A DNA stretch of 53,169 nt from an uncultured Alistipes sp. (GTDB taxonomy: Bacteria; Bacteroidota; Bacteroidia; Bacteroidales; Rikenellaceae). The notes below the pieces were generated by a model. It searched no databases. It saw only the letters and a list, made by a program, of their open reading frames with translations, and was not told where the DNA came from. Location of the stretch: NCBI RefSeq assembly GCF_949296715.1, contig NZ_CASFQD010000046.1, positions 1 through 53,169 of the forward strand, read 5' to 3'. The translations under genes were made by a program, and so were the position numbers. Positions 33,646 through 41,395 of this stretch are shown in pieces (position 1 is the first letter of the stretch; the number at the start of each line of letters is the position of its first letter).

Positions 33646-34695
33646 TCAACTTTTCATCACCTTGCCGACAACCTTATCGGCAATCTCGCGGTACCACTTC
33701 TCCACGCGCGGGTCGATGCCGGCCGCGGGACGTCCCTCCTCGCTACCCTCCATGATCGACTGTACGATGGGCACCTCGCCCAGGAAGTCCACGCCGTACT
33801 CCTCGGCAAAGCGGCGTGCGCCGCCCCGTCCGAAGAGGTAGTAGCGGTTGTCGGGCAACTCCTCGGGCGTGAACCACGCCATGTTCTCGATGATGCCCGC
33901 CACGGGAATCTGCACGTTGGGGTTGCGGAACATCTCCACGCCGCGCAGCACGTCGGCCACAGCGATTTGCTGCGGCGTCGAGACGATCACCGCGGCGTCG
34001 ATCTTCAGTTCGTTGATGATCGACAGGTGCACGTCGCCCGTGCCGGGAGGCAGGTCGAGCAGCAGGAAGTCCAGCGTGCCCCACTTCGTCTGGTGGATCA
34101 GCTGCTTGAGGGCATTGGTCGCCATGGCGCCGCGCCACAGCAGCGCGTCGGTCGGCTTGATGAAGAAGCCGATCGACATGAGGCGGATGTCGCCGGCCAC
34201 GGCCGGGATGATGCGGTCGACGCCCTCCTCCTCGACGGCGTCGGGCAGATAGCCCTCCACGCCGAACATCCTGGGCTGCGAGGGGCCGTAGATGTCGGCA
34301 TCGAGCACGCCGACACGGAAGCCCATGTTGCGCAGGGCGACGGCCAGGTTGGCCGTGACGGTCGACTTGCCCACGCCGCCCTTGCCCGAGGCGACGGCGA
34401 TGATCTTGGCAATGGCTCCGGTCGCGGTTTTCAGCTTGGGCTCCGGACGCGGGGGCTGCCCGCCCTCCTTGACGACGACGAGCACCTCGGCACCCGGGAA
34501 AGCCTCCCGCAACAGGCTCTCGACCTGGTTCTTGATCTTGACCGCGAAGGGGTCGCGGCTCTTGGCGAAGCGCAGCACGACGGTCGCCTTGCCGTCGGCG
34601 GCCCCGATATGCTCCACGAAACCGCTCGTTATGATATCTTCGCCCGTTTCGGGGTGGACGACCTGTCCGAGCAGCCGTTTGATATGCTCTTCCAT
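33646..34695 (-). CDS. mrp: Mrp/NBP35-family iron-sulfur carrier ATPase
   Basis: An ApbC-type P-loop ATPase that carries and transfers 4Fe-4S clusters, 349 residues. The N-terminal 90 residues resemble the MIP18 (DUF59) domain (LGQVVHPETGEDIITSGFVEHI). The deviant Walker A is GKGGVGKST near residue 105, followed by VLDADIYGPSQPRM, MSIGFF, and TPQQIAVADV. The usual CxxC of Mrp proteins is not seen: VAGIIENMAWFTPEELPDNRYYLFG stands where MSYFxCPxC is expected, so cluster binding may differ. Its location before nadA, which needs a 4Fe-4S cluster, is consistent with a maturation role. The promoter lies in the region shared with divergent sppA. Confidence 0.92.
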   Translation of the reverse strand: MEEHIKRLLGQVVHPETGEDIITSGFVEHIGAADGKATVVLRFAKSRDPFAVKIKNQVESLLREAFPGAEVLVVVKEGGQPPRPEPKLKTATGAIAKIIAVASGKGGVGKSTVTANLAVALRNMGFRVGVLDADIYGPSQPRMFGVEGYLPDAVEEEGVDRIIPAVAGDIRLMSIGFFIKPTDALLWRGAMATNALKQLIHQTKWGTLDFLLLDLPPGTGDVHLSIINELKIDAAVIVSTPQQIAVADVLRGVEMFRNPNVQIPVAGIIENMAWFTPEELPDNRYYLFGRGGARRFAEEYGVDFLGEVPIVQSIMEGSEEGRPAAGIDPRVEKWYREIADKVVGKVMKS

Positions 34696-34717
34696 ACGAT
34701 TAAAGGTTTGTCTTCGG

Positions 34718-34725
34718 CAAAGATA
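34718..34725 (-). promoter_or_regulatory. -7 element of the mrp promoter
   Basis: On the minus strand this reads TATCTTTG, 22 bases before the mrp start codon. No TTG at the standard -33 distance is visible. Confidence 0.55.
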
Positions 34726-34764
34726 ACGTTATTTTCAACGATTCCATAGAATTTCTCAAATTAT

Positions 34765-34787
34765 TTTATCGTAAAACGATAAATTTT
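34765..34787 (+). promoter_or_regulatory. AT-rich dyad upstream of the sppA promoter, shared with the ABC exporter
   Basis: TTTATCG, five bases (TAAAA), then CGATAAA form a perfect dyad at 34765-34783 that extends into ATTTT. The same element with two or three changes lies at 11416-11439, also 11 bases (from ATAAATTTT) before its -33 TTG. Confidence 0.5.
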
Positions 34788-34789
34788 AT

Positions 34790-34818
34790 TTGTTTTTCAA
34801 GAAATATGATTATCTTTG
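34790..34818 (+). promoter_or_regulatory. Promoter of sppA
   Basis: TTG at 34790-34792 and TATCTTTG at 34811-34818 are 18 bases apart. Transcription would begin near 34822, about 38 bases before the start codon. Confidence 0.75.
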
Positions 34819-34859
34819 TACATCCGAGTGACCAATTAACGCATAAAATAGCTACTGTT

Positions 34860-36644
34860 ATGAATTTCATCAAGACTTTTCTTGCCGGACTGCTCGCCTT
34901 CGTCGTGGGGTCGGTCGTGGTATTTTTCCTCTGGCTCTTCGCCATTCTGGGGATCATCGGATCGCTCTCGATGGAGAAGCCCGTGACGGTCCTGCCGGAG
35001 ACGGTGCTGAAGATCGACTTTTCGGAGCTGATCACCGACTCCCCCTCGTCGAACCCCTTTGCGGGCATCGACTTCACGACGATGGAGTCCACGCCGCAAC
35101 TCCCGCTCTTCCGCGTGCTGCGGACCATCGAGACGGCTGCGGCCGATCCCCGCATCAAGGGTATCTACCTGCGCATGAACGGCCGCGGCGGCGTCACGGG
35201 TACGGCGCTGCTCGAGGAGCTGCGCGCGGCGATCGAGGATTTCAGGCAGAGCGGCAAGTTCGTCGTCTCCTACAACGAGGTCTATTCGCAGGGTCAGTAC
35301 TACCTGGCTACGGCGGCCGACCGCATCTACATGCAGCCCGAAGGCATGATCGACTGGTCGGGACTCTCCTTTAACCTGATGTTCTACAAGGGGCTGCTCG
35401 ACAAGCTCGACATCAGGGCCGAGGTCTTCCGCCCGACGGTCTGCAGGTACAAGAGCGCCGTGGAGCCCTATATTCTCAACCGGATGTCGGACGCCAACCG
35501 CGAGCAGATGCAGGAGCTGGTCAACTCGATGTGGGGGACGATCGCCTCGACGGTGGCCGAAGCCCGGGGTATCGACCTGGCGCAGCTGAACCGGCTGACC
35601 GACCGGCTGGAGGTCTCGCTGCCCGAGGAGGCGCTGGAAAACCGCTTCGTGGACGGGCTGCTCTATGAGGACCAGATGAACGATGTCTTCGCCGAACTGG
35701 GTGTCGAGGCCGATGCGCAGGGCGAGTACCGCTTCGTGACGCTGGGCGAGTACGCCTCGCAGGTGGGTGCCGACCTGAAGAACCTCTCGGCCGACCAGGT
35801 GGCCATCGTCTATGCCGAGGGGCAGATCGTCGACGGCGAGGGCTACGGCATGGAGATTTACGGCAATTCGCTCGCACGGACGATTGCCGGCGTGCGTGCC
35901 GACGAGAAGGTCAAGGCCGTCGTGCTGCGCGTCAACTCGCCGGGCGGCAGTGCCCTGGCGTCGGATGTGATCTGGCGCGAGATCGAGCTGCTGCGGGCCG
36001 AGAAACCCGTCATCGTGTCAATGGGCTCCTACGCCGCCAGCGGCGGGTACTACATCTCCTGCCCGGCCGACGTGATCGTCGCCGACCGGCTGACGCTGAC
36101 TGGTTCGATCGGAGTTTTCGGCATGTACCTCGATACGCGCGACGCGCTGAAGAACAAACTGGGCATCACGCTCGACGGCGTGAAGAGCAACACCTCGGCC
36201 GGCATGGGACAGCTGGCTCCCCTGACGCCGACCGAACGGGCTACGATCATGCGCGGCGTGGACAAGGTCTATGCGACCTTCACGAACAACGTGGCCGAGG
36301 GACGCAACCTTCCGATCGACCGTGTGCTCGAGATTGCCGGCGGCCGCGTATGGTCGGGCGAGGATGCCCTCGAAATCGGTCTCGTGGATGCCTGCGGCGG
36401 CCTGAAGATGGCCATCGCACAGGCCGTGGACAAGGCCGGGCTGGGCGACAACTACCGCATCACCGAGGTGCTGGAGACTCCGACGGGATTTGCGGCCCTC
36501 TTCTCGTCGTTGAGCGCAAGCATCCGCACCTCGTTCCTGCGTTCCGAGTTGGGCGACATGATGAAGGAGTACAACCGGGTGCGCGAAGCCACGCGCCTGC
36601 AGGGTGTGCTGATGTATTCGCCCTGCAAGCTGGAGTTGCAGTAG
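34860..36644 (+). CDS. sppA: Signal peptide peptidase SppA, long (67K) type
   Basis: A membrane-bound serine/lysine protease that degrades cleaved signal peptides, 594 residues. ATG 34860 begins MNFIKTFLAGLLAFVVGSVVV, the N-terminal membrane anchor; earlier codons overlap the promoter. The protein has the two tandem S49 domains of the 67K type: the first supplies general base K198 (VCRYKSAVEPY) and the second the nucleophile S394 (GSYAASGGYYIS), close to K209 and S409 of the E. coli enzyme. VLRVNSPGGSALASD and LTGSIGVFGMY are other S49 landmarks. A hairpin follows and separates it from the kinase gene. Confidence 0.95.
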   Translation: MNFIKTFLAGLLAFVVGSVVVFFLWLFAILGIIGSLSMEKPVTVLPETVLKIDFSELITDSPSSNPFAGIDFTTMESTPQLPLFRVLRTIETAAADPRIKGIYLRMNGRGGVTGTALLEELRAAIEDFRQSGKFVVSYNEVYSQGQYYLATAADRIYMQPEGMIDWSGLSFNLMFYKGLLDKLDIRAEVFRPTVCRYKSAVEPYILNRMSDANREQMQELVNSMWGTIASTVAEARGIDLAQLNRLTDRLEVSLPEEALENRFVDGLLYEDQMNDVFAELGVEADAQGEYRFVTLGEYASQVGADLKNLSADQVAIVYAEGQIVDGEGYGMEIYGNSLARTIAGVRADEKVKAVVLRVNSPGGSALASDVIWREIELLRAEKPVIVSMGSYAASGGYYISCPADVIVADRLTLTGSIGVFGMYLDTRDALKNKLGITLDGVKSNTSAGMGQLAPLTPTERATIMRGVDKVYATFTNNVAEGRNLPIDRVLEIAGGRVWSGEDALEIGLVDACGGLKMAIAQAVDKAGLGDNYRITEVLETPTGFAALFSSLSASIRTSFLRSELGDMMKEYNRVREATRLQGVLMYSPCKLELQ

Positions 36645-36662
36645 GAACGCCGGTTGCGGAAA

Positions 36663-36700
36663 ACAGGAAGGCACCCTTCGTAAAAAGGGTGCCTTCCTGT
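36663..36700 (+). terminator. Hairpin terminator after sppA
   Basis: A 16-bp perfect stem (36663-36678 with 36685-36700) is followed by CTGTAT, so the U-tail is weak although the stem is strong. Confidence 0.7.
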
Positions 36701-36797
36701 CTGTATCCCTGCCGTCGGAAGGGGTCCGCGGATCGTCCTTTTGCGCCGCTTGCAGCCGGTGGGATGCGGTCCGAACCCCGAAAACGGGATTATTTGT

Positions 36798-36827
36798 TTG
36801 TCCCGGCGCTTACTTTTCGTATCTTTG
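36798..36827 (+). promoter_or_regulatory. Promoter of the hybrid histidine kinase gene
   Basis: TTG (within TTTG) at 36798-36800 and TATCTTTG at 36820-36827 are 19 bases apart. The -7 element ends 4 bases before the GTG start, implying a leaderless mRNA. Confidence 0.75.
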
Positions 36828-36831
36828 GAGG

Positions 36832-39324
36832 GTGAATACACGCAGGAAAGAGTCGAAATTCGTCAAGACGAAGATCGTGGCAGGCTACGCGATCCTGGTC
36901 GTCGTCTGCATCCTTTCGGTGGGCTACGTCTACCGGTCGGTGGTCCGTTTTTCGACGCCGGACGAGAACTATGCCCTGTTGCAGGTCAAGCGCCGCGCCG
37001 TGAACCAGACCCTCTACCATCTCTACCAGGCCGAGAGCTTCGGCCAGCTGATGATTGCCGGCTACCAGTCCTACGAGGCGCGCTACAAACGCGAGCTGCG
37101 GACCGTCGGCGCCTGCATCGACTCGCTGCGGGCCCTCTCCGGGGATGCCGATTCGATCCAGACCCTGCGTCTGGACAGCATCGTGCGCCTGATCGCCGAC
37201 AAGGAGCAGCGCACGATGAGCCTGTGGCGTTCGATCCGTTCGGGCGGCACGGCCAGCCTGCTCGACAAGAACATCCGCCAGCTGCTCGAATCGGCCGATT
37301 CGGCCGGCGATGCCGACACGGCGGTCGTCATGCGCAGCGTCGTGCACTCCGACACGGTCTCCGTGCCGCGGAGCAAGCGCCGTTTCTTCCGGCGGCTGGC
37401 CGACCTGTTCAGCCCGCGTGAGGAGGATTCGAGCATCGTGATCTCCCGGCGGGAATTTGTCGGTGCGGTCTCGCCGCAGGCCGTCAAGGATACGATTGCC
37501 GTGGTGTTGCGCGCCCTGCAGGACAGCGTCACGAGCGAGCGCATCGGCATCTACGACGAGGCGTGGCGGCAGGGTCAGTTGCTGCGCTACAACAACGAAC
37601 TGGTCAATGCCAAGATCTACCGCCTGATCATGGACTACGAGGCCGAGGAGACGGATTTCCTCCTGCGGCGCATCGAACGCAACGCCGCGCTGCGGCAGCG
37701 CTCGTCGCAGGTGCTGGGCGGCATAGCCACGGCGGCCGTGCTGCTCATGCTCGTCTTCGTGGCGGTGCTGTGGCGCGACATCAACCGCAGCAACCGCTAC
37801 CGCCGCGAGCTGGAGCGCGCCAACCGCGACAACGAGGCGCTGCTGGCCGCGCGCGAAAAGCTCATGCTGGCCATCACGCACGACATCAAGGCGCCGCTCG
37901 GCTCCGTAATGGGCTACATCGACCTGCTTTCGCGCCTGACCGACGGCAAGCGCGAGGAGCTCTACCTGCGCAACATGAAGGAGTCGTCGGAACACCTCTT
38001 GCGGCTGGTCAACAGCCTGCTGGACTTCTACCGGCTCGACATCAACAAGATGGAGGTCAATGCCGTGGCGTTCAACTCCGCGCAGCTCTTCGAGACGATC
38101 CTCTCGGGATTCGCCGCGCAGGCGGCCGCCAAGGGGCTCGGACTGCATCTCGACGTCGAAAAGTCGGCCTCCGCCGGCGTGACGGGCGACGCGGTGCGCA
38201 TCCGGCAGATTGCCGAGAACCTGATCTCCAACGCCCTGAAATTTACCGACCGGGGTTCGGTGACGGTGCATGTCGATCTGGACGACGGGCTGCTGATCTT
38301 CTCCGTGCGCGACACCGGCCGCGGCATCGGCCGCGAGGAGAAGGAGCGGATTTTCGAGGAGTTTGTGCGGCTGCGCTCGGCACAGGGTGTCGACGGCTTC
38401 GGTCTCGGACTGTCGATCGTCGACCGGCTTGTCAAACTGCTCGGAGGCAGGATTTCACTCGAAAGCCGCCTCGGCGAGGGGAGCCGCTTCATCGTCTCGG
38501 TGCCGGTCGGTGCGGCGGACGATGCCGGGGCGGAGCAGCCCCGGGCCGAGCCCCTCACCGATGTGCGGGCGGGGCTGCGCGTGCTGCTTGTCGACGACGA
38601 TCCCCTGCAGCTCGACATGACGGCGGCGATGTGCCGCCGGGCGGGTATCGAGACCGAGAGCTGCGCCTATCCCGAATATGCGGGGCGGATCGTGGCGGAG
38701 AGCCGCTTCGATCTGGTGCTGACCGACATTCAGATGCCCTCGGCCGACGGGTTCAGCGTGCTGGACGCCGTACACCGGGTCGATGCGTCGCTGCCCGTCG
38801 TCGCGGTCTCGGCCCGCGGGGAGATGCAGCCCGCCGACTTTGCCGCTCGGGGCTTTGCGGCCTGCCTGCGCAAGCCTTTTACCTGCGGCGAACTGCTTGC
38901 CGCGATCCGTGCGGCGACGGGCGATGGCAGTGTCGGGGCGGAGGAGTCGCCCTCCGATGCCCGGGAAACGGTGCCCGACAGCCCCGCGTCCGGCGGAGAA
39001 GGGGTCGATTTCGGCGCCCTGACGGCCTATGCGGGCGACGATCCGGAGGCGGCGCGGGATATTCTCGTCTCCTTTGCCGAGCAGACCGAAGCCAATGCCG
39101 GGGCGCTGCGCCGGGCCCTCGAGACGGACGATGCCGCCGCCCTGAAGGCCGTGGCGCACAAGATGTTGCCCATCTTCACGATGATCGGCGCCGCGGAGGT
39201 CGCCGCCGTGCTGCGGCGGGCCGAGCGTTTCGACGGAGTGCCGGACGACCTGTTGAGGCAGGAGCTCCGTGCGGCGCTCGAACGCATCGACGGAATCGCC
39301 GCCGCCGCCCGCAGCAGCTGCTGA
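36832..39324 (+). CDS. Hybrid sensor histidine kinase with receiver and Hpt domains
   Basis: An 830-residue membrane kinase. GTG 36832 was chosen because the first membrane helix starts at residue 15 (IVAGYAILVVVCILSVGYV). An extracytoplasmic sensor of about 250 residues follows, then helix two near 296-316. HisKA has H350 in ITHDIKAPLG. The ATPase domain has NLISNALKF, DTGRGIG and GFGLGLSI. The receiver domain (about 580-700) has D632 in LTDIQMP. A C-terminal Hpt domain has H776 in VAHKML. The phosphorelay H350-D632-H776 can end on a separate regulator, most plausibly the NtrC-type protein encoded 79 bases downstream. The sensed signal is unknown. Confidence 0.93.
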   Translation: MNTRRKESKFVKTKIVAGYAILVVVCILSVGYVYRSVVRFSTPDENYALLQVKRRAVNQTLYHLYQAESFGQLMIAGYQSYEARYKRELRTVGACIDSLRALSGDADSIQTLRLDSIVRLIADKEQRTMSLWRSIRSGGTASLLDKNIRQLLESADSAGDADTAVVMRSVVHSDTVSVPRSKRRFFRRLADLFSPREEDSSIVISRREFVGAVSPQAVKDTIAVVLRALQDSVTSERIGIYDEAWRQGQLLRYNNELVNAKIYRLIMDYEAEETDFLLRRIERNAALRQRSSQVLGGIATAAVLLMLVFVAVLWRDINRSNRYRRELERANRDNEALLAAREKLMLAITHDIKAPLGSVMGYIDLLSRLTDGKREELYLRNMKESSEHLLRLVNSLLDFYRLDINKMEVNAVAFNSAQLFETILSGFAAQAAAKGLGLHLDVEKSASAGVTGDAVRIRQIAENLISNALKFTDRGSVTVHVDLDDGLLIFSVRDTGRGIGREEKERIFEEFVRLRSAQGVDGFGLGLSIVDRLVKLLGGRISLESRLGEGSRFIVSVPVGAADDAGAEQPRAEPLTDVRAGLRVLLVDDDPLQLDMTAAMCRRAGIETESCAYPEYAGRIVAESRFDLVLTDIQMPSADGFSVLDAVHRVDASLPVVAVSARGEMQPADFAARGFAACLRKPFTCGELLAAIRAATGDGSVGAEESPSDARETVPDSPASGGEGVDFGALTAYAGDDPEAARDILVSFAEQTEANAGALRRALETDDAAALKAVAHKMLPIFTMIGAAEVAAVLRRAERFDGVPDDLLRQELRAALERIDGIAAAARSSC

Positions 39325-39365
39325 TCCCGCCCGGGTGCGCCGTGAAGCGCCTTTTTCCCTCGGAC

Positions 39366-39396
39366 TTGGATATGCCGACGGCTTTTCCTATCTTTG
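39366..39396 (+). promoter_or_regulatory. Promoter of the sigma-54 activator gene
   Basis: TTG at 39366-39368 and TATCTTTG at 39389-39396 are 20 bases apart. The -7 element ends 7 bases before the ATG at 39404, again giving a near-leaderless transcript. Confidence 0.75.
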
Positions 39397-39403
39397 TGAC
39401 GTT

Positions 39404-40762
39404 ATGGAACGGATACTGATCGTAGACGACGACATCACCTTCGCGTTGATGCTGCGCACGTGGCTTTCGAAACGGGGCTTCGACGTGGCGACGGTCGGCA
39501 GCGTGGGTGCTGCCCGCACGGCGCTCGAGAAGCAGGAGTATGCCCTCGTGTTGAGCGACATGCGCCTTCCGGACGAGGACGGCATCGCCCTGCTCCAGTG
39601 GCTTGTCGGCCGCGGGCGGCGCGAGCGGGTGATCGTCATGACGGGTTACGCCGAGATTCAGAATGCCGTGCGCAGCATGAAGCTCGGGGCCTGCGACTAC
39701 GTGGCCAAGCCGGTCAATCCCGACGAACTGCTCAAGAAGATCCGCGAGGCGATCGACTCGCCCGAAGCGGCCGCCGGAGCCCCGGCGGCATCCGCTCCCG
39801 CGGAGAAGAAAAACTCCCGGAGCGCAAAGGCCGGAACGGAGATACCCAATTATATCGAAGGCCACAGCGACGTGTCGCGGCGGCTGTATGAATACGTGCG
39901 GCTCGTGGCGCCGACCAACATGTCGGTGCTGGTCAACGGCGCCAGCGGCACGGGCAAGGAGCATGTCGCGCAGCTCATCCACCGCAGCAGCAAGCGGGCC
40001 GGCAAGCCCTTTGTGGCGGTCGACTGCGGGGCTATTCCGCGCGAGCTGGCCGCATCGGAGTTCTTCGGCCATGTCAAGGGCTCCTTCACCGGGGCGTTGA
40101 GCGACAAGACGGGCGCCTTCGAGGCCGCGAACGGCGGTACGCTCTTCCTGGACGAGGTGGGCAACCTCACCTATGAGACGCAGGTGCAGCTGCTGCGCGC
40201 CCTGCAGGAGCGGCGCATCCGCCCCGTGGGCAGCACGCGCGAGATTCCGGTCGACATCCGCCTCGTGGCGGCGACGAACGAGGACCTCGAGGCCGCCATC
40301 GCCCGCGGCACGTTCCGCGCCGACCTCTACCACCGGATCAACGAGTTCACCCTGCGCATGCCCTGCCTGCGCGAGATGCCCGAGGATATCCTGCTCTTTG
40401 CCGACTTCTTCCTCGACCAGGCCAACCGCGAGCTGGACAAGCACCTCGTGGGCTTCGACGCCGCGGCCGCCGCAGCCCTCACGCGCTACGACTGGCCGGG
40501 CAACCTGCGCCAGCTGAAAAATGTCGTCATGTCGGCGACGCTCCTTGCGCAGGACGAATACGTCACCTGCCGCGAACTTCCGGCCGAGATCGCCGGAAAC
40601 ACTGCACCCTCCACCCTCTCGCTGCGCGACCCCGCCGGCGAGGAGGAGCAGATACGCCGTGCCCTCGCCGCGGCGGGCGGCAACAAGTCGCAGGCCGCGA
40701 AACTGCTCGGCATCGACCGCAAGACGCTCTACAACAAGCTGCACCTCTACGGCATCGAATAG
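39404..40762 (+). CDS. NtrC-family sigma-54 dependent response regulator
   Basis: A 452-residue activator of RNA polymerase carrying sigma-54. ATG 39404 starts the receiver domain directly (MERILIVDDD) with phosphoacceptor D52 in VLSDMRLP. After an Ala/Glu linker the AAA+ domain shows Walker A GASGTGKEHV, the sigma-54 contact loop GSFTGA (226-231; a GAFTGA variant), Walker B GGTLFLDEV, and an arginine-finger region DLYHRINEFTLRMP. The C-terminal Fis-type helix-turn-helix is GNKSQAAKLLGIDRKTLYNKL. All parts needed for function are present. Its likely kinase is the hybrid sensor upstream. Its likely target begins 200 bases downstream, behind a candidate enhancer and -24/-12 promoter. Confidence 0.95.
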   Translation: MERILIVDDDITFALMLRTWLSKRGFDVATVGSVGAARTALEKQEYALVLSDMRLPDEDGIALLQWLVGRGRRERVIVMTGYAEIQNAVRSMKLGACDYVAKPVNPDELLKKIREAIDSPEAAAGAPAASAPAEKKNSRSAKAGTEIPNYIEGHSDVSRRLYEYVRLVAPTNMSVLVNGASGTGKEHVAQLIHRSSKRAGKPFVAVDCGAIPRELAASEFFGHVKGSFTGALSDKTGAFEAANGGTLFLDEVGNLTYETQVQLLRALQERRIRPVGSTREIPVDIRLVAATNEDLEAAIARGTFRADLYHRINEFTLRMPCLREMPEDILLFADFFLDQANRELDKHLVGFDAAAAAALTRYDWPGNLRQLKNVVMSATLLAQDEYVTCRELPAEIAGNTAPSTLSLRDPAGEEEQIRRALAAAGGNKSQAAKLLGIDRKTLYNKLHLYGIE

Positions 40763-40770
40763 ACGGACCG

Positions 40771-40819
40771 GTGTGGAAAAAATCCACATTCCACACTGTC
40801 GTTCCACACTTTTCCACAA
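40771..40819 (+). promoter_or_regulatory. Cluster of TTCCACA dyads (candidate enhancer for the sigma-54 activator)
   Basis: GTGTGGAA (40771-40778) and TTCCACAC (40789-40796) are perfect inverted repeats, overlapping a smaller dyad TGTGGA-N5-TCCACA. Further TTCCACA copies start at 40802 and 40812. The cluster lies about 70-115 bases before the candidate -24/-12 promoter, the usual place for enhancer-binding-protein sites. Confidence 0.5.
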
Positions 40820-40886
40820 GGTGCCGGATTACGGGTTTCGTATATATTGCTTTGACAGACAGCATATTGTCATAATTCTGCCGCTG

Positions 40887-40902
40887 TGGCACAAGGCTTG
40901 GA
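40887..40902 (+). promoter_or_regulatory. Candidate sigma-54 (-24/-12) promoter
   Basis: TGGCAC-N5-TTGGA matches the consensus TGGCAC-N5-TTGCW except for G in place of C in the -12 pair. Transcription would start near 40913, giving a 65-base leader for the small secreted protein gene. No TAnnTTTG element is present in this gap. Confidence 0.5.
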
Positions 40903-40977
40903 CTTTCAGGAAGCGAAGGCGGTTGCGAAAGTGACCGGCTCCGAAAAAAGGATGTTTAACCTTAAAATTTGAAAGCC

Positions 40978-41229
40978 ATGAAAAAGAGAGTTGTGATGAT
41001 GGCGGCGCTGATGATGATGGCAGGAGGTATGACATATGCCCAGCAGCCCGAGACGACGGAACCGGCCGGACAGGAGGTTTCCGTACAGGCGCCCGAAGCG
41101 GCATCGGATGAAACGACAAAGGAGGAGAAGGCCGGAAAGGATGGTGAAAGCAAGGGAGATTGCACCGATGAGAAGTGCGGCACGGCCGACTCCTCCTCTT
41201 CTGATACGACGCAACAGACGGACGAATGA
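40978..41229 (+). CDS. Small secreted acidic protein with a two-cysteine motif
   Basis: An 83-residue protein with a clear signal peptide (MKKRVVMMAALMMMAGGMTYA, cleavage before QQPE). The mature part of about 62 residues is low-complexity and acidic, rich in Glu, Asp, Lys, Thr and Ser, with a single CTDEKC motif near residue 63 that could form a disulfide loop or bind metal. The family is unknown to me. It follows the sigma-54 activator gene, with a candidate enhancer and -24/-12 promoter in between, and has its own terminator. It is therefore the best candidate target, and perhaps the effector or signal, of that two-component system (inference). Confidence 0.65.
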   Translation: MKKRVVMMAALMMMAGGMTYAQQPETTEPAGQEVSVQAPEAASDETTKEEKAGKDGESKGDCTDEKCGTADSSSSDTTQQTDE

Positions 41230-41280
41230 CGTTCCGCCGGTCACCGTCGGTGATTTTTTAGTTAAACAATTGTTTGCCTG

Positions 41281-41306
41281 GACTCCGCCCCGTGCGGAGT
41301 TTTTTT
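41281..41306 (+). terminator. Terminator after the small secreted protein gene
   Basis: ACTCCGC (41282-41288) pairs with GCGGAGT (41294-41300) and is followed by T6. Confidence 0.85.
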
Positions 41307-41366
41307 GTGCCCCCGCCGTCCGGCTTCCGTCGTCCGGCCTGCGCGGCACGTGCTTCGCGGGCGGGC

Positions 41367-41395
41367 AAAAAAAAGGAACGGTCTACGGCCGTTCC
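41367..41395 (-). terminator. Terminator of the gls operon, overlapping the glsB stop codon
   Basis: On the minus strand GGAACGG (41395-41389) pairs with CCGTTCC (41381-41375) and is followed by eight T. The left arm is part of the last glsB codons. Confidence 0.8.

Noticed and set aside
40810..40818. TTTTCCACA as a DnaA box
   Set aside because: One mismatch to the box, but it is part of a TTCCACA dyad cluster better explained as regulator sites between the activator and the peptide gene; no AT-rich unwinding region beside it.
40852..40876. TTGACA followed by CATAAT as a classical sigma-70 promoter
   Set aside because: The spacer is only 13 bases and this phylum uses TTG/TAnnTTTG promoters.
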